From Streptomyces sp. TLI_053 (GTDB lineage: Bacteria > Actinomycetota > Actinomycetes > Streptomycetales > Streptomycetaceae): a DNA stretch of 64,000 nucleotides. The position numbers and the translations under genes were made by a program. The stretch is from contig NZ_LT629775.1 in the NCBI RefSeq assembly GCF_900105395.1, forward strand, positions 8,645,501 through 8,709,500. Reading direction: 5' to 3'. This document shows, piece by piece, positions 42,302-50,660 of the stretch. The notes beneath the pieces were generated by a model. That model ran no database searches. It worked only from the letters and a program-made list of their open reading frames with translations, and was not told the DNA's origin. Position 1 is the stretch's first letter; each line of letters starts with the position of its first letter.

Positions 42302-43219
42302 CTACGCTCCTGGCCCCCGCCGCCCGCGCAACGTGCCCAGTACCCGCCGGACCGACCGGGTGGCGACCGGCGGCAGCAGGTCGAGCAGCAGCCGGCGCGC
42401 ACCCGAGCGCCGCACCGCCGGACGGACCGCGTTGTTGAGGCGCAGCACCGACGCGCCGGCGATGGTGTCCTCGTCCACCGTGAACCCCTCCGCCCGCCAG
42501 TCGCGCGCGAGCAGCGCCCGCCGGACCGGCTCCGGGTCGCCCCAGGTCCCGTAGAACTTCATCGGCGTCAGCAGCACGGGCCGCAGCCCGCCGGTGAACA
42601 CCGCCTGCCAGACCGCCGCCGACACGCCGGGCGTGTGCTCCGAGCGGTAGTCGTCCAGCACCACCAGGCCGGTCCCGGACAGTGCCCGCCGCGCCACCGC
42701 GATGTCCCCCGCCACGTGTTCGTAGAGGTGGGAGGCGTCGATGTGGACGAAACGGCAGCTGCCCTCCGGGACCCGGCCGTCGGCCAGTACCGAGGTCGGC
42801 GCCTGCACGATGGTCGGCAGCTCCGGATGGAACGCGAGGTAGTTCGCCTCGAAGCCGCTCCTGGTCAGCGTGGTCCGGTAGGACATCGTCATCTCGGCGG
42901 CGTTGTCGGCGTCGCCCGCGTCCGAGTCGAACAGGTCGCAGACCGTCAGGCGCTCGCCCGGCCGCAGGTGGTCGCCGAGCAGGACGGCGCTGCGCCCCAG
43001 ATAGCTGCCGAGTTCGAGGATGTCGCCGGTGGTGCCGGCCGTGCTCTGGGCAGTGAGGAGGTGCCCGAAGGCCTCCTGGTCCAGCCGGAAGAACCAGCCC
43101 GGGATGTCCTCCCGGCGCGCGACGCCCCGGGCAGCGCCCGGTCCGCCGCCGGTCGCGGACCGGGTGGCGCCGGCGCTGGGCGTGGTGTCCGCGGCGTCGG
43201 CGATGTCGGCACTGGGCAC
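42302..43219 (-). CDS. class I SAM-dependent methyltransferase
   Basis: 305 residues from GTG 43219 (GAGGGAG upstream). SAM-binding ILELGSYLGRSAVLL (67-81), CDLFDSD as motif II, FVHIDASHLYEHV and VVLDDY match the CmcI/TylF-like O-methyltransferase branch, in which Asp residues hold a divalent metal. The C-terminus is basic (RRVLGTLRGRRG). It may modify the product of the neighbouring acyltransferase; the two are separated by 121 bases on the same strand. Confidence 0.8.
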   Translation of the reverse strand: MPSADIADAADTTPSAGATRSATGGGPGAARGVARREDIPGWFFRLDQEAFGHLLTAQSTAGTTGDILELGSYLGRSAVLLGDHLRPGERLTVCDLFDSDAGDADNAAEMTMSYRTTLTRSGFEANYLAFHPELPTIVQAPTSVLADGRVPEGSCRFVHIDASHLYEHVAGDIAVARRALSGTGLVVLDDYRSEHTPGVSAAVWQAVFTGGLRPVLLTPMKFYGTWGDPEPVRRALLARDWRAEGFTVDEDTIAGASVLRLNNAVRPAVRRSGARRLLLDLLPPVATRSVRRVLGTLRGRRGPGA

Positions 43220-43388
43220 GGCGGTCTCCCTCGGGTGCGGACGGCGCGGGTCGGGTACCGGCCCGTGACCTGGCCACTCGCGGCCGGCGCCGGGGTGCCG
43301 GACGGGTCCGGCCGCGGGGGTGGCGGTCATCATAGCCACCCGCGGGGCCGACGGGAGCCCCCCGGGAGCATCGTGTCCGGGAGTCCGC

Positions 43389-43931
43389 TCAGGTATTCGG
43401 AAGGCTGTGTTCCAGTTCGGCGATCGTCTCGGTCAGCCAGGCCCGCTCCGCCGCCCCGGAGGCCCGGGCGACCAGCAGGATGCCGCGCCGGAACGGGTTG
43501 GGTTCCCGTTCGGCGGTGACCGGGAGTCCGTCGGCGTCGTAGAAGAAACTGCTCGGCGCCTCCAGGAAGGCGAGCCGTCGCCCGAGGACGGCGGCCTGTC
43601 GGGCCGGGTCGGCCAGCCGGTCCAGGAAGGTGGCGACGGTGAAGAAGCGGATCTGGTCGGAGATCTCGACCTCGGTCGGCTCGGCGAGTCGCCGTTGCAG
43701 CTCGGCGCGCCCCTCGGCGGTCAGCTCGAGGACCTGCCGGGGGGCGGCTCCGGTGCCCGGCTCGGTGCGCCGCAGCAGCAGTCCGGCCTTCTCCAGTCGC
43801 GTGATCGCGGGGTAGAGCGCGCCGTCGCTGACCGGCCGGACATGGCCGGTCAGGCCGGTGATCAGGGCTTTCAGCTGGTAGCCGTGCAGCGGCTCGTCGT
43901 GCAGGAAACCGAGGATCGCGAGCGTCAGCAC
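43389..43931 (-). CDS. PadR-family transcriptional regulator
   Basis: 180 residues from GTG 43931 (GGAGG upstream). Winged helix: LTLAILGFLHDEPLHGYQLK, SDGALYPAITRLEKAGLLLR, and the wing RQVLELTAEG. The C-terminal helical domain (VEISDQIRFFTVATFLDRLA) dimerises. PadR proteins often repress an adjacent multidrug pump and are released by the drug. Here a MATE exporter is divergent, with a palindrome between them. Confidence 0.87.
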   Translation of the reverse strand: MLTLAILGFLHDEPLHGYQLKALITGLTGHVRPVSDGALYPAITRLEKAGLLLRRTEPGTGAAPRQVLELTAEGRAELQRRLAEPTEVEISDQIRFFTVATFLDRLADPARQAAVLGRRLAFLEAPSSFFYDADGLPVTAEREPNPFRRGILLVARASGAAERAWLTETIAELEHSLPNT

Positions 43932-44021
43932 GGTCGGGGGTCCTCCATCGTCGTGATGTTCCGGCGGCGTGGCGCGTCGCCGTCGCGGTGGTCGCGGCGG
44001 TCGGTCACGGGTGCGGCGGCT

Positions 44022-44085
44022 CGCCTCCGTGGGTGGTTCGCCTTCGCAGGTGGTTCGCCTTCGCGAGTGGCTCGCCTCCGTGGCG
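44022..44085. repeat. 17-bp tandem repeats between padR-like and MATE genes
   Basis: Three full copies of a 17-bp unit (CGCCTTCGCAGGTGGTT and variants) start at 44022, 44039 and 44056, with a partial fourth at 44073. It lies on the regulator side of the intergenic region and is not coding. Confidence 0.7.
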
Positions 44086-44178
44086 TTCCGCCGGCGTCGG
44101 CGTTCCCGTCCGGACCGGCGGTCCGCAGCTCGTGGCCGCGCGCTCCGTGACGGCGCCAGGATACCTCTTGCCGATGTG

Positions 44179-44206
44179 CCTCGATTCGATGTATCTCTAT
44201 TCGAGG
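44179..44206. promoter_or_regulatory. PadR operator candidate
   Basis: A 28-bp imperfect dyad beginning CCTCGATTCGAT and ending CTATTCGAGG, with a repeated ATTCGA and a central GTATC, lies 40 bases before the MATE start. It is much more AT-rich than its surroundings, as PadR sites usually are. Confidence 0.6.
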
Positions 44207-44245
44207 TCATCGACGCCGAAGGCCGACGGGGACAGCGGAGGAAGC

Positions 44246-45628
44246 ATGCGGGGGCATCTGCCACGGCTCGTGGCGCTGGCGGGACCGGTCTACGGGGAAC
44301 TGCTCTCGGGGGTGGTCGCCTCCGTCGTCGGCGCCTACTGGGTGGCCGGACTGGGCGCGCCGGCGGTGGCGGCCGTCACCCTGGCCGGCACGGTGGAGAA
44401 CCTGCTGCTCGGCCTGGTCCTGGTGGTCGCCTCCGGCACCACCGTGCGGCTCGCGCACGCCCACGGCGCCGGCGACCCGGCCGGGGCCGGGCGCGTCGCC
44501 CGGGCCGCGTGGCGGCTCTGCGCGCTCGGCAGCCTCCTGATCGCCGTCCCCGGCTTCCTGGCCCGGCACCGGATCGCCGGCGCCTTCCTGGACGGCGAGG
44601 CCGCCGCGCTCGCCGCCGACTGGTTCACCGTGTCCTTCCCGGCCTTCGCCCTGTTCTTCGCCCAGCGGATCGCCGACGAGCTGTTCAAGGGCGTCGGCGA
44701 CACCCGGACGCCGCTGCGGACGGCCCTGCTCGGCAATGCCCTGCTGCTCGCCCTGGACCCGGTGCTGATCCTCGGGCCCGGCCCGTTCCCGGCGCTCGGC
44801 GTCACCGGCGCGGCGCTGGCGCTGACCGCCTCCCGGGCCGTCGCGCTCGCCGTCGCCGCCCTGCTCCGCCGCCGTCACCGACTGCCGGCCCCGGCGGGCG
44901 GGCTGCGCGCGGAGGGGCGTGCGATCACCGCGACCGGCGCGCCGTTCGGCCTGGACTTCACCGCCCGGATGGGCGTCGGGGCCGTCCAGCTCGGCCTGGT
45001 CGCGGCCTTCGGCGTGTCGGCCGTGGCCGGGTACGGGGTGGGCTACCGCGTCCTGCTGATCGTCACCATGGCCTTCTACGCCGTCCGGCAGGCCGCCGCC
45101 ATCGAGGCCGCCCGGCTGACCGGCGCGGCGCGGCAGGCCGGGGTCGACCCCGCCGCCGCCGTGCGCTCCCTCGCCCGCGACACCGCCGTGCTGGCCGGGG
45201 CCCTCGGCGCGGGCGCGGCCCTGCTCTGCGTGGCGGCCGCGCGACCGGTGACCGCGCTGTTCACGGACGACCCGGCCGTGACCGGCGAGGCCGTCGGCTT
45301 CCTGCGGGCGGCCGGCTGCTACCTGCTGCCCTACGCGCTGGTGGTCGCCCTCGGCGGAGTGCGCCAGGCGGCCGGCGACGGACGGCGGCCGGTGGTCGCG
45401 GTGCTGGTCGGCCTCGCCGCGCAGCTCGCTTCCGGTGCCGCCCTTTCGGGCCCGTTCGGGATCAGCGGCCTCTGGGCCGGTACGACGATCGGTGCCCTGG
45501 TCCAACTCGCGCTGCTCCTGGTCCCGGTGCCCCGCCGCCGGATCGGCGCCGTCGGGGACGAACCGGTCCGGAACGGGACTGAGGAGGCGTCAGAAATTCG
45601 ATTGATCGAGCGGAAGGCGCCTGCTTAA
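44246..45628 (+). CDS. MATE-family multidrug efflux transporter
   Basis: 460 residues; ATG 44246 has GGAGG five bases ahead. Twelve hydrophobic segments in two pseudo-symmetric halves. MATE features include GPVYGELLSGVVASVVGAYW at the start, VRLAHAHGAGDPAGAGR after helix 3, FKGVGDTRTPLRTAL in the first half, and AVRQAAAIEAARLTGAARQA in the second. The family expels cationic drugs in exchange for Na+ or H+. Divergent from, and probably repressed by, the PadR regulator. Confidence 0.88.
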   Translation: MRGHLPRLVALAGPVYGELLSGVVASVVGAYWVAGLGAPAVAAVTLAGTVENLLLGLVLVVASGTTVRLAHAHGAGDPAGAGRVARAAWRLCALGSLLIAVPGFLARHRIAGAFLDGEAAALAADWFTVSFPAFALFFAQRIADELFKGVGDTRTPLRTALLGNALLLALDPVLILGPGPFPALGVTGAALALTASRAVALAVAALLRRRHRLPAPAGGLRAEGRAITATGAPFGLDFTARMGVGAVQLGLVAAFGVSAVAGYGVGYRVLLIVTMAFYAVRQAAAIEAARLTGAARQAGVDPAAAVRSLARDTAVLAGALGAGAALLCVAAARPVTALFTDDPAVTGEAVGFLRAAGCYLLPYALVVALGGVRQAAGDGRRPVVAVLVGLAAQLASGAALSGPFGISGLWAGTTIGALVQLALLLVPVPRRRIGAVGDEPVRNGTEEASEIRLIERKAPA

Positions 45629-45634
45629 GCTGCA
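45605..45634 (+). promoter_or_regulatory. promoter candidate for the peptide-methyltransferase pair
   Basis: TTGATC (about 45603) followed 18 bases later by TAAGCT sits at the very end of the MATE gene and just before the small ORF. Confidence 0.4.
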
Positions 45635-45666
45635 TGCGATCGACCGCCGAGACCGGAGCGTGCGCC

Positions 45667-45867
45667 ATGGAACCGAACAGCCGTCACACCGCCCTCATCA
45701 GTGCCGCCACGGCGGCGCTCGCGGCCGCCGCCGTGGTGAGCGGCGTCAGCGCGGTCCAGGAGCCGCGCACCGCTCCCGGCATCGTCGTCGAGGCGCACAT
45801 AGCCCTGTCCGGGCAGCCCGTCGACGGCTCCGACGGGCTCGCGGTCCAGGACCACATGGCACTCTGA
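45667..45867 (+). CDS. small exported peptide, 66 aa
   Basis: ATG 45667 (CCGGAGCG upstream); an in-frame ATG 45634 is an alternative. Residues about 8-26 (ALISAATAALAAAAVVSGVS) form a signal or anchor helix. The remaining 40 residues include VVEAHIALSGQPVDGSDGLA and an acidic/hydrophobic end. No cysteines. It is followed 20 bases later by a methyltransferase gene, so the two are probably cotranscribed. Hypothetical. Confidence 0.55.
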   Translation: MEPNSRHTALISAATAALAAAAVVSGVSAVQEPRTAPGIVVEAHIALSGQPVDGSDGLAVQDHMAL

Positions 45868-45887
45868 CCGCGCACCGGACTCCACCC

Positions 45888-46703
45888 ATGACCGAGCCGA
45901 CGGCCGCACCCGGGCACCCCGGGGCGGGCACCGTCGCCGGCGACCCCACCGCCCTGATGGTCGCCGGGACGGCCGAGCGGCTGATCCGCCTCTGGGCCGA
46001 CCGCGACGAACTGCACCACCCCGGGTGGGGCCGGCCGTTCCGGCAACTCGGCGACCTGCTGCCCGAGCGGGACGTCGAGTTCGCGGCGCACAACCCGCAG
46101 ATGGTGCCGCTGCTGTGGTACCCGGCACTCCGCCACGGCAGCCGGGCGCGACCGGTCGTCGAGGTGTTCGACCACCTGCCCGCCGGGACGGGCCCCGCGC
46201 TGCCCCGGCGGCAGGAGCTCTCCCGGGTCTACAGCTGGGCCCTGGCCTCCCGCACCGCCCTGGACTGGATCACGACCTGCCTGGACGGCCGGGGTCTGCT
46301 GGAGGTGGGCGCGGGCAGCGGCTACTGGGCCTGGCTGTTGCGGGCCCGCGGTGTCGACGTGCTCGCCACCGACGCCGAGGCCCGAACCGAACGGAACGGC
46401 TTCACCGACCGCTTCCAGTACACCGAGGTCCGGCCCGGCCGGGCCGCCGCGGACGCCGCCGCCCACCCCGACCGGGTGCTCGCCATGCTCTGGCCGCCGC
46501 ACCGGGACCCGATGGCCGCCGACACCCTGCGCGCCTACCGGGGGCCAGGTCTGCTGTACCTGGGCGACCGCCCCGGCGGCCTCTGCGCCGACCGGGACTT
46601 CTTCACCGAACTGACCACCCACTGGCGCCCACTCTCCCGCTGCCCCCTCACCCTCCGCTGGCTCGGCAATCGCGACACCGCCACCTACTTCGTCCGCCGC
46701 TGA
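45888..46703 (+). CDS. SAM-dependent methyltransferase-like protein
   Basis: 271 residues from ATG 45888. A helical N-terminal part (about 25-125) is followed by a short Rossmann core: LLEVGAGSGYWAWLL (137-151), VLATDAE as motif II, and LLYLGDR later. The catalytic half appears abbreviated and could be a cytosolic or peptide/small-molecule methyltransferase. Same operon as the preceding 66-residue exported peptide. Confidence 0.68.
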   Translation: MTEPTAAPGHPGAGTVAGDPTALMVAGTAERLIRLWADRDELHHPGWGRPFRQLGDLLPERDVEFAAHNPQMVPLLWYPALRHGSRARPVVEVFDHLPAGTGPALPRRQELSRVYSWALASRTALDWITTCLDGRGLLEVGAGSGYWAWLLRARGVDVLATDAEARTERNGFTDRFQYTEVRPGRAAADAAAHPDRVLAMLWPPHRDPMAADTLRAYRGPGLLYLGDRPGGLCADRDFFTELTTHWRPLSRCPLTLRWLGNRDTATYFVRR

Positions 46704-46781
46704 ATCCGACCCGCCGAACACTCCGGTCCCACCGTCCGGATCCAACAACTCCGACCCGATCTCCTCGCCGGAAGCACGACC

Positions 46782-46811
46782 TTGGCGCAGCGTCAGCGAC
46801 GCCACTAACCT
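46782..46811 (+). promoter_or_regulatory. leaderless promoter of the alpha/beta hydrolase
   Basis: TTGGCG (46782-46787), 18-base spacer, TAACCT (46806-46811), then 7 bases to GTG 46819. This spacing puts the transcription start at or next to the start codon, and no ribosome-binding site is present. Confidence 0.6.
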
Positions 46812-46818
46812 TCGAGCG

Positions 46819-47685
46819 GTGACTCCGACGACGCAGGGCCTCGTGTCGCTGACCGACGGGGCGCAGGTGCACTGGAAGGCCCTGGGGGACACGACCCGGC
46901 GGCCGGCCGCGGTCCTGCTCCACGGTGGTCCCGGCCTGCCGGACTATCTGGGCGGTCTCGCCCCCATGGTCGCCGACCTCGCGCCCGTGTACCGGTACGA
47001 CCAGCGCGGCACGGGGCGATCCGGCTGGCGGGGCCGTCATTCCCTCGCCCGGCACGTCGAGGACCTCGCCGAACTCCTCGACGCGTGGGAGCTGTCCGAG
47101 GCCGTGCTGATCGGCCACTCCTACGGCACCGGTCTGGCGAGCCGGTTCTGTCTGCGGCACCCGGACCGGGTGCGCGCCGTGCTGCTGATGTGCGGGCCGT
47201 TCGTCGGTGACTGGCGTACCGAGGAGCGGGCCGAGCGCGGCCGCCGGATGTCCGCGGCCCAGCGGCAGCGGCTCCGCGAGTTGGAGGAGTTGCCGCACCG
47301 TACGGAGGAGCAGGAGGTCGAACTGCTCACCCTGGCCTGGTTCACCGATCACTCGGACCCCGAACCCGGCTGGCGCTGGGCGGCCGAGGGCGCCCGGCGG
47401 CGTCGGCCGGTCAACTGGTCCATGAATGCCGAACTCGGAACGGAAGGACGCGCCGATCCGCTCGACGGGCACCTCGCCGAACTGCGCGCATGCCTGCCGG
47501 CGCGGGCCGAACTCCTCGCCGGGGTCGACGACCCGCGCCCCGTGTCGGCCCTCGAGTCGCTCGCGCTCCGGCTGGGCCTTCCGCTGACCCGGATCGACGA
47601 AGCGGGGCACGAGCCCTGGCTCGAGCAGCCCGACCTGGTGCGCGCCCACCTCCGACGGTTCGTCCGGGCCGCCGTCGGAGGCTAG
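46819..47685 (+). CDS. alpha/beta hydrolase, proline-iminopeptidase-like (S33)
   Basis: 288 residues from GTG 46819, apparently leaderless. Motifs: oxyanion HGGPG (35-39), DQRGTGRS (61-68), nucleophile GHSYG with Ser 101, and catalytic His near 264 in DEAGHEPWLEQP. HGGPG and DQRG(T/C)G(R/K)S are the marks of proline iminopeptidases and related S33 peptidases, which remove N-terminal proline or hydrolyse small esters or amides. Cytosolic. Monocistronic, with gene debris downstream. Confidence 0.82.
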   Translation: MTPTTQGLVSLTDGAQVHWKALGDTTRRPAAVLLHGGPGLPDYLGGLAPMVADLAPVYRYDQRGTGRSGWRGRHSLARHVEDLAELLDAWELSEAVLIGHSYGTGLASRFCLRHPDRVRAVLLMCGPFVGDWRTEERAERGRRMSAAQRQRLRELEELPHRTEEQEVELLTLAWFTDHSDPEPGWRWAAEGARRRRPVNWSMNAELGTEGRADPLDGHLAELRACLPARAELLAGVDDPRPVSALESLALRLGLPLTRIDEAGHEPWLEQPDLVRAHLRRFVRAAVGG

Positions 47686-47689
47686 CTGC

Positions 47690-47975
47690 TCAACGCGACG
47701 GGGGAGCCGGCCACCCGCACGGAGATCCGCCGACTGGACCTGCCGGGCCTGATTCGACCTCGAACGCCACCCGGACCGCACCCGGAACGTCGTGCTGGTC
47801 GTCCTCCCACGCGTCCCGGCTCCCACCGACGCGATCCGGTCCAACGGGCCGCACCGTCCCGCCCGTTCTGCCCTCACCGACCGCAGACGGGGGATCGTGA
47901 TCGACCGATGTGGAGGTCGGCCCGGACGAGTACCGCGTGTCCTACCGCTGGGCCGAAACATCCGGCCTCAGGTAG
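47690..47975 (+). pseudogene. decayed coding fragments
   Basis: Three pieces with coding-type codon bias lie in different registers: LNATGEPATRTEIRRLDLPG (47693-47755), then shifted FDLERHPDRTRNVVLVVLPR (from about 47757), then DVEVGPDEYRVSYRWAETSG ending at TAG 47973-47975. No frame is intact. The last piece overlaps the end of the minus-strand gene at 47942. Origin unknown; probably one or two genes lost by deletion and frameshift. Confidence 0.45.
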
Positions 47976-48283
47976 CGGCCCCAGATCAAGGCCTTGCGGT
48001 AAGGGCCGGCTCCGTCGCTGTCGAACTCCGGCTCGTCGAAGCGGACCCAGTAGGCCAACTCGCCGGCAAGGGCGTGAGGATGTTGCACGGGCAACGGGAC
48101 GGTGAGACCGTCGATCGTGCCCCGGAACCCACGTTTCCACGGCCCGTCCCACGTGGCGTCACGCAGCACGAGCACTCGACTGCCCCGAGCCAGTGCATCC
48201 GTCGGCCACTCCCGGCCCGGACTGTCGGCAAGGACCTGCTCAACGGCTCCGAAATCTCGACAAGGGTCGGTCTCAATGGTCAT
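47942..48283 (-). CDS. small SH3-like hypothetical protein, 113 aa
   Basis: From ATG 48283. After a helical first third, the segment SRVLVLRDATWDGPWKRGFR, GTIDG..., AYWVRFDEPEFDSDGAGPYR reads as a small beta-barrel, as in KOW/SH3-type or FeoA-like folds; such Streptomyces proteins are often loosely labelled ferrous-iron transport A. No metal ligands or signal peptide. Function unknown; isolated between two debris regions. Confidence 0.55.
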   Translation of the reverse strand: MTIETDPCRDFGAVEQVLADSPGREWPTDALARGSRVLVLRDATWDGPWKRGFRGTIDGLTVPLPVQHPHALAGELAYWVRFDEPEFDSDGAGPYRKALIWGRYLRPDVSAQR

Positions 48284-48783
48284 GGGCCCGTCTTCCTGCC
48301 CAGGGCCGCACCGTTCCAGTGGTTGAGGGACGGGCTCCGGGCTTGTGATTGTTCCAGTGCGCCGTGGCCTGGTGCCGACCTGGTGGTGGGCGAGTCCGTG
48401 GCAGGGCTCGCCGATGGTCAGGAGCAGGTCCAGGTCTTAGCGGGCCGCGGGGTGCGGGTTCGTGGAACCGGGAGTCCGGCCGAGGCCGGTCCGGAGGGTG
48501 TCGGCATTTCGGCCGGTGTTGATGTCCGACCTCCCTGCACCGTCCGGCCTCGCTGGACGGACCCGCACCGCCCGGTGGTCCCGGCGCGTCCTGCCGTTGC
48601 CGGGGCTTCCTTGCCGCCCTCCCCGGCGTTCCCCGGATCAGGCTGCCCCCGGCTTCCCCGAACCGCTGAGACGGCCCGGCGGAGGAGGTCTTCACCTGCG
48701 CTCGTGTGCCAGCCCGTGGCGCACTCCGCTGACAGGCGATCCTGACCGGTGCGAGGCTGCCACGTGGTCGTGTCCAGGGGCGG
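48284..48783. other. 500-base stretch without an intact gene
   Basis: No frame on either strand keeps coding bias. One fragment on the minus strand (about 48440-48330) reads LDLLLTIGEPCHGLAHHQVG after an in-frame TAA, and GTTCCAGTG occurs twice (near 48313 and 48352). This looks like decayed sequence continuous with the debris at 47690-47975. Confidence 0.4.
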
Positions 48784-49974
48784 TCAGTGGTCCTGGGTGG
48801 TTGCTCCGGCTGCTTCGGAACGCGCGCGCAGGAGGTGGGTGAGGTCGGAGAGGCGGCCCCAGCCTGGGCTGTTCATGTTCTTGATGCCGGAGCGGATCAC
48901 GTCGAGGGTCGCCAGGCCGCGTTCGTCGTCGCGCAGAGCCAGGCCTGCGGCGGCTTCGAGCCTGGCATCGAAGCACGGGTCCGCCAGGTGCGCGGCGAGG
49001 ACGGCGCGCAGCGCGGGGGTGTCGGCGGTGCTCATGGCGAGGAACCCGAGGGCGATGGTCCGGATTGTCGATACGTGGTCGTCGGCCAGTCGAGTCAGGG
49101 CGGCAAAGGCTTCCCGCTGTTCGGTCGTACGGGTGCGGAGAATCGCAGAGACGGTCATGCGGACATGCGGGTCGGGGTGGTCGGCGTGGGGCAGCACCGC
49201 CGGGATCGTGTCACCGGAGCAGTGTTCGGCGAAGGCGGCGATGACGGTGGAGAGGGTACGGGGATCCTGCTCGCTGCTGAGCAGCGGGCGCAGGAAGTCC
49301 TCCGCCTCGCGGCTGAAGGGGAGTTCGGTGATGTCCTCGTCCATGCTGAGGCTCAGCCCGATTCCCAGATGGGTGATCGTGTCGAGCGCGAAGTGCCTGC
49401 GGTCGCGGTCGGATGTGTCCTGGGCTGTTGCGAGGGCCCAGTCGAAGGTTTCCCGGTCGATCCGGAGCCCCAGGTGGAAGACGGAGGCGAACCAGTCGTC
49501 GTGGTCGGGGTCGGCGTGCACCAGGGCGCGGGCCATCAGCTCGTCCGGCGAGTGGTGGACGCCCAGGGCGGCTTCCAGGTCGGTGACGACCGCCCAGTGC
49601 GCGGGCGGCGGCTCGCTCCCTGTCCCCACCTTTGACGAGAGGGCTCCCCGTGCGGTGCGCAGCGCGCGCCGGTGCGGGCTGTTGCTGCCCAGGGGGTCCT
49701 TGCTGCGGGACAGCAGGGCTTCCAGCACCCGGTACCGACCGTTCTCGGCCGCCCATGTCACGGGGTCCACACCGCCGTCCCATGGGCGGTTCACGTCCAC
49801 GCCCCAGAGGACCAGGTGGTCGACGATCCTCTGCCGCCCGGCCCTTGCGGCGGCGGCCAGCAGGGCCACCGCCGCATCGCCGGCCAGGTCGTCCGCAGTG
49901 GCGTCGTAGAGGAGTTCGAGCGCCGCGTCGTCGTCTTCGCGTTCGACAGCAGCAAGCAGCAAGGGCAGATCCAC
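48784..49974 (-). CDS. ankyrin/HEAT-type repeat protein
   Basis: 396 residues from GTG 49974; an in-frame GTG at 50061 preceded by GGAGG is the alternative start. Residues about 1-95 hold ankyrin-like units (DPVTWAAENGRYRVLEALLS). The C-terminal half has helical HEAT-like units (DPRTLSTVIAAFAEHCSGD; HVRMTVSAILRTRTTEQREA; VSTIRTIALGFLAMSTADTP; DARLEAAAGLALRDDERGLA). Likely a protein-interaction scaffold of the PBS-lyase HEAT type, cytosolic. No operon partner. Confidence 0.7.
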   Translation of the reverse strand: MDLPLLLAAVEREDDDAALELLYDATADDLAGDAAVALLAAAARAGRQRIVDHLVLWGVDVNRPWDGGVDPVTWAAENGRYRVLEALLSRSKDPLGSNSPHRRALRTARGALSSKVGTGSEPPPAHWAVVTDLEAALGVHHSPDELMARALVHADPDHDDWFASVFHLGLRIDRETFDWALATAQDTSDRDRRHFALDTITHLGIGLSLSMDEDITELPFSREAEDFLRPLLSSEQDPRTLSTVIAAFAEHCSGDTIPAVLPHADHPDPHVRMTVSAILRTRTTEQREAFAALTRLADDHVSTIRTIALGFLAMSTADTPALRAVLAAHLADPCFDARLEAAAGLALRDDERGLATLDVIRSGIKNMNSPGWGRLSDLTHLLRARSEAAGATTQDH

Positions 49975-50126
49975 TGGTCGATTGTGTGGGAGAGCGGGAG
50001 GGGGAGCGAACGATTTTCCGGCAGGCCTGGTGCTGTTCACCACCACCGTGCGATGGATCACCAGCCTCCGACGCGGTCGAGATCGCTTGTCCGTCGGACA
50101 GGATCACGAGAGGGATGGACGTCGGG

Positions 50127-50570
50127 CTAGGCTGCTTCCCCGGTGGGCCGGGGCGCCGCCGCGGCCGGGGTGGTGGTCGGCTGCCGTTGCCGGTGGGCCC
50201 GTTCGTCGGAGTCGGCCAGCCGGAACCAGACCGGCGGGAGTGCGAGTTCGAGTACGGTCAGCGCCACTTGGAACGGGTGCGGCCACCCGTGCACGGCCAG
50301 GGACAGCAGCCGTCCCGCGCCGCCCAGCAGGAACACCGCCGCGAGCAGGCGCACCGGACGCGCGGGTACGGGATCCTGTCGGGCCGCCCACAGCCACGCC
50401 AGGCCGTACCCGGCGAAGACGGCGCCGAAGAACCGGCCCAGGCTGTCCACGGTGGCACCGGCATCGGCCTCGCCCGGGATCGCCGCGTTGCCCGCGAGCA
50501 CGTGGAACAGTCCGATGGCGGTGCAGGCGAGGCCGGTCGCCCACGCGAGCAGGCGCAGCGTTCTTGCCAT
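50127..50570 (-). CDS. DUF4345-like membrane protein
   Basis: 147 residues from ATG 50570, with GGTGGAG just upstream (the frame extends to 50585). Four hydrophobic helices: LRLLAWATGLACTAIGLFHV, FGAVFAGYGLAWLWAA, VRLLAAVFLLGGAGRLLSLA, FQVALTVLELALPPVWF; the IGLFHVLAG and GRLLSLAVHG pattern matches DUF4345. The short charged tail is cytosolic. Divergent from a TetR gene across two palindromes, so probably its target. Biochemical role unknown. Confidence 0.75.
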   Translation of the reverse strand: MARTLRLLAWATGLACTAIGLFHVLAGNAAIPGEADAGATVDSLGRFFGAVFAGYGLAWLWAARQDPVPARPVRLLAAVFLLGGAGRLLSLAVHGWPHPFQVALTVLELALPPVWFRLADSDERAHRQRQPTTTPAAAAPRPTGEAA

Positions 50571-50588
50571 GTGACTCCACCTCACTGG

Positions 50589-50647
50589 TTGACGTGTGTC
50601 TACTTAGGCCCGCTCCAGATTAGGCCCGCGCGGTTGACACGTGTCAA
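50589..50647. promoter_or_regulatory. TetR operators between DUF4345 and tetR-like genes
   Basis: TTGACACGTGTCAA (50634-50647) is a perfect 14-bp palindrome 13 bases before the TetR start. A degenerate copy, TTGACGTGTGTCTA (50589-50602), lies 18 bases before the DUF4345 ATG. Both divergent genes thus carry a site. Confidence 0.72.
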
Positions 50648-50660
50648 GTAGGCTGGGTGC

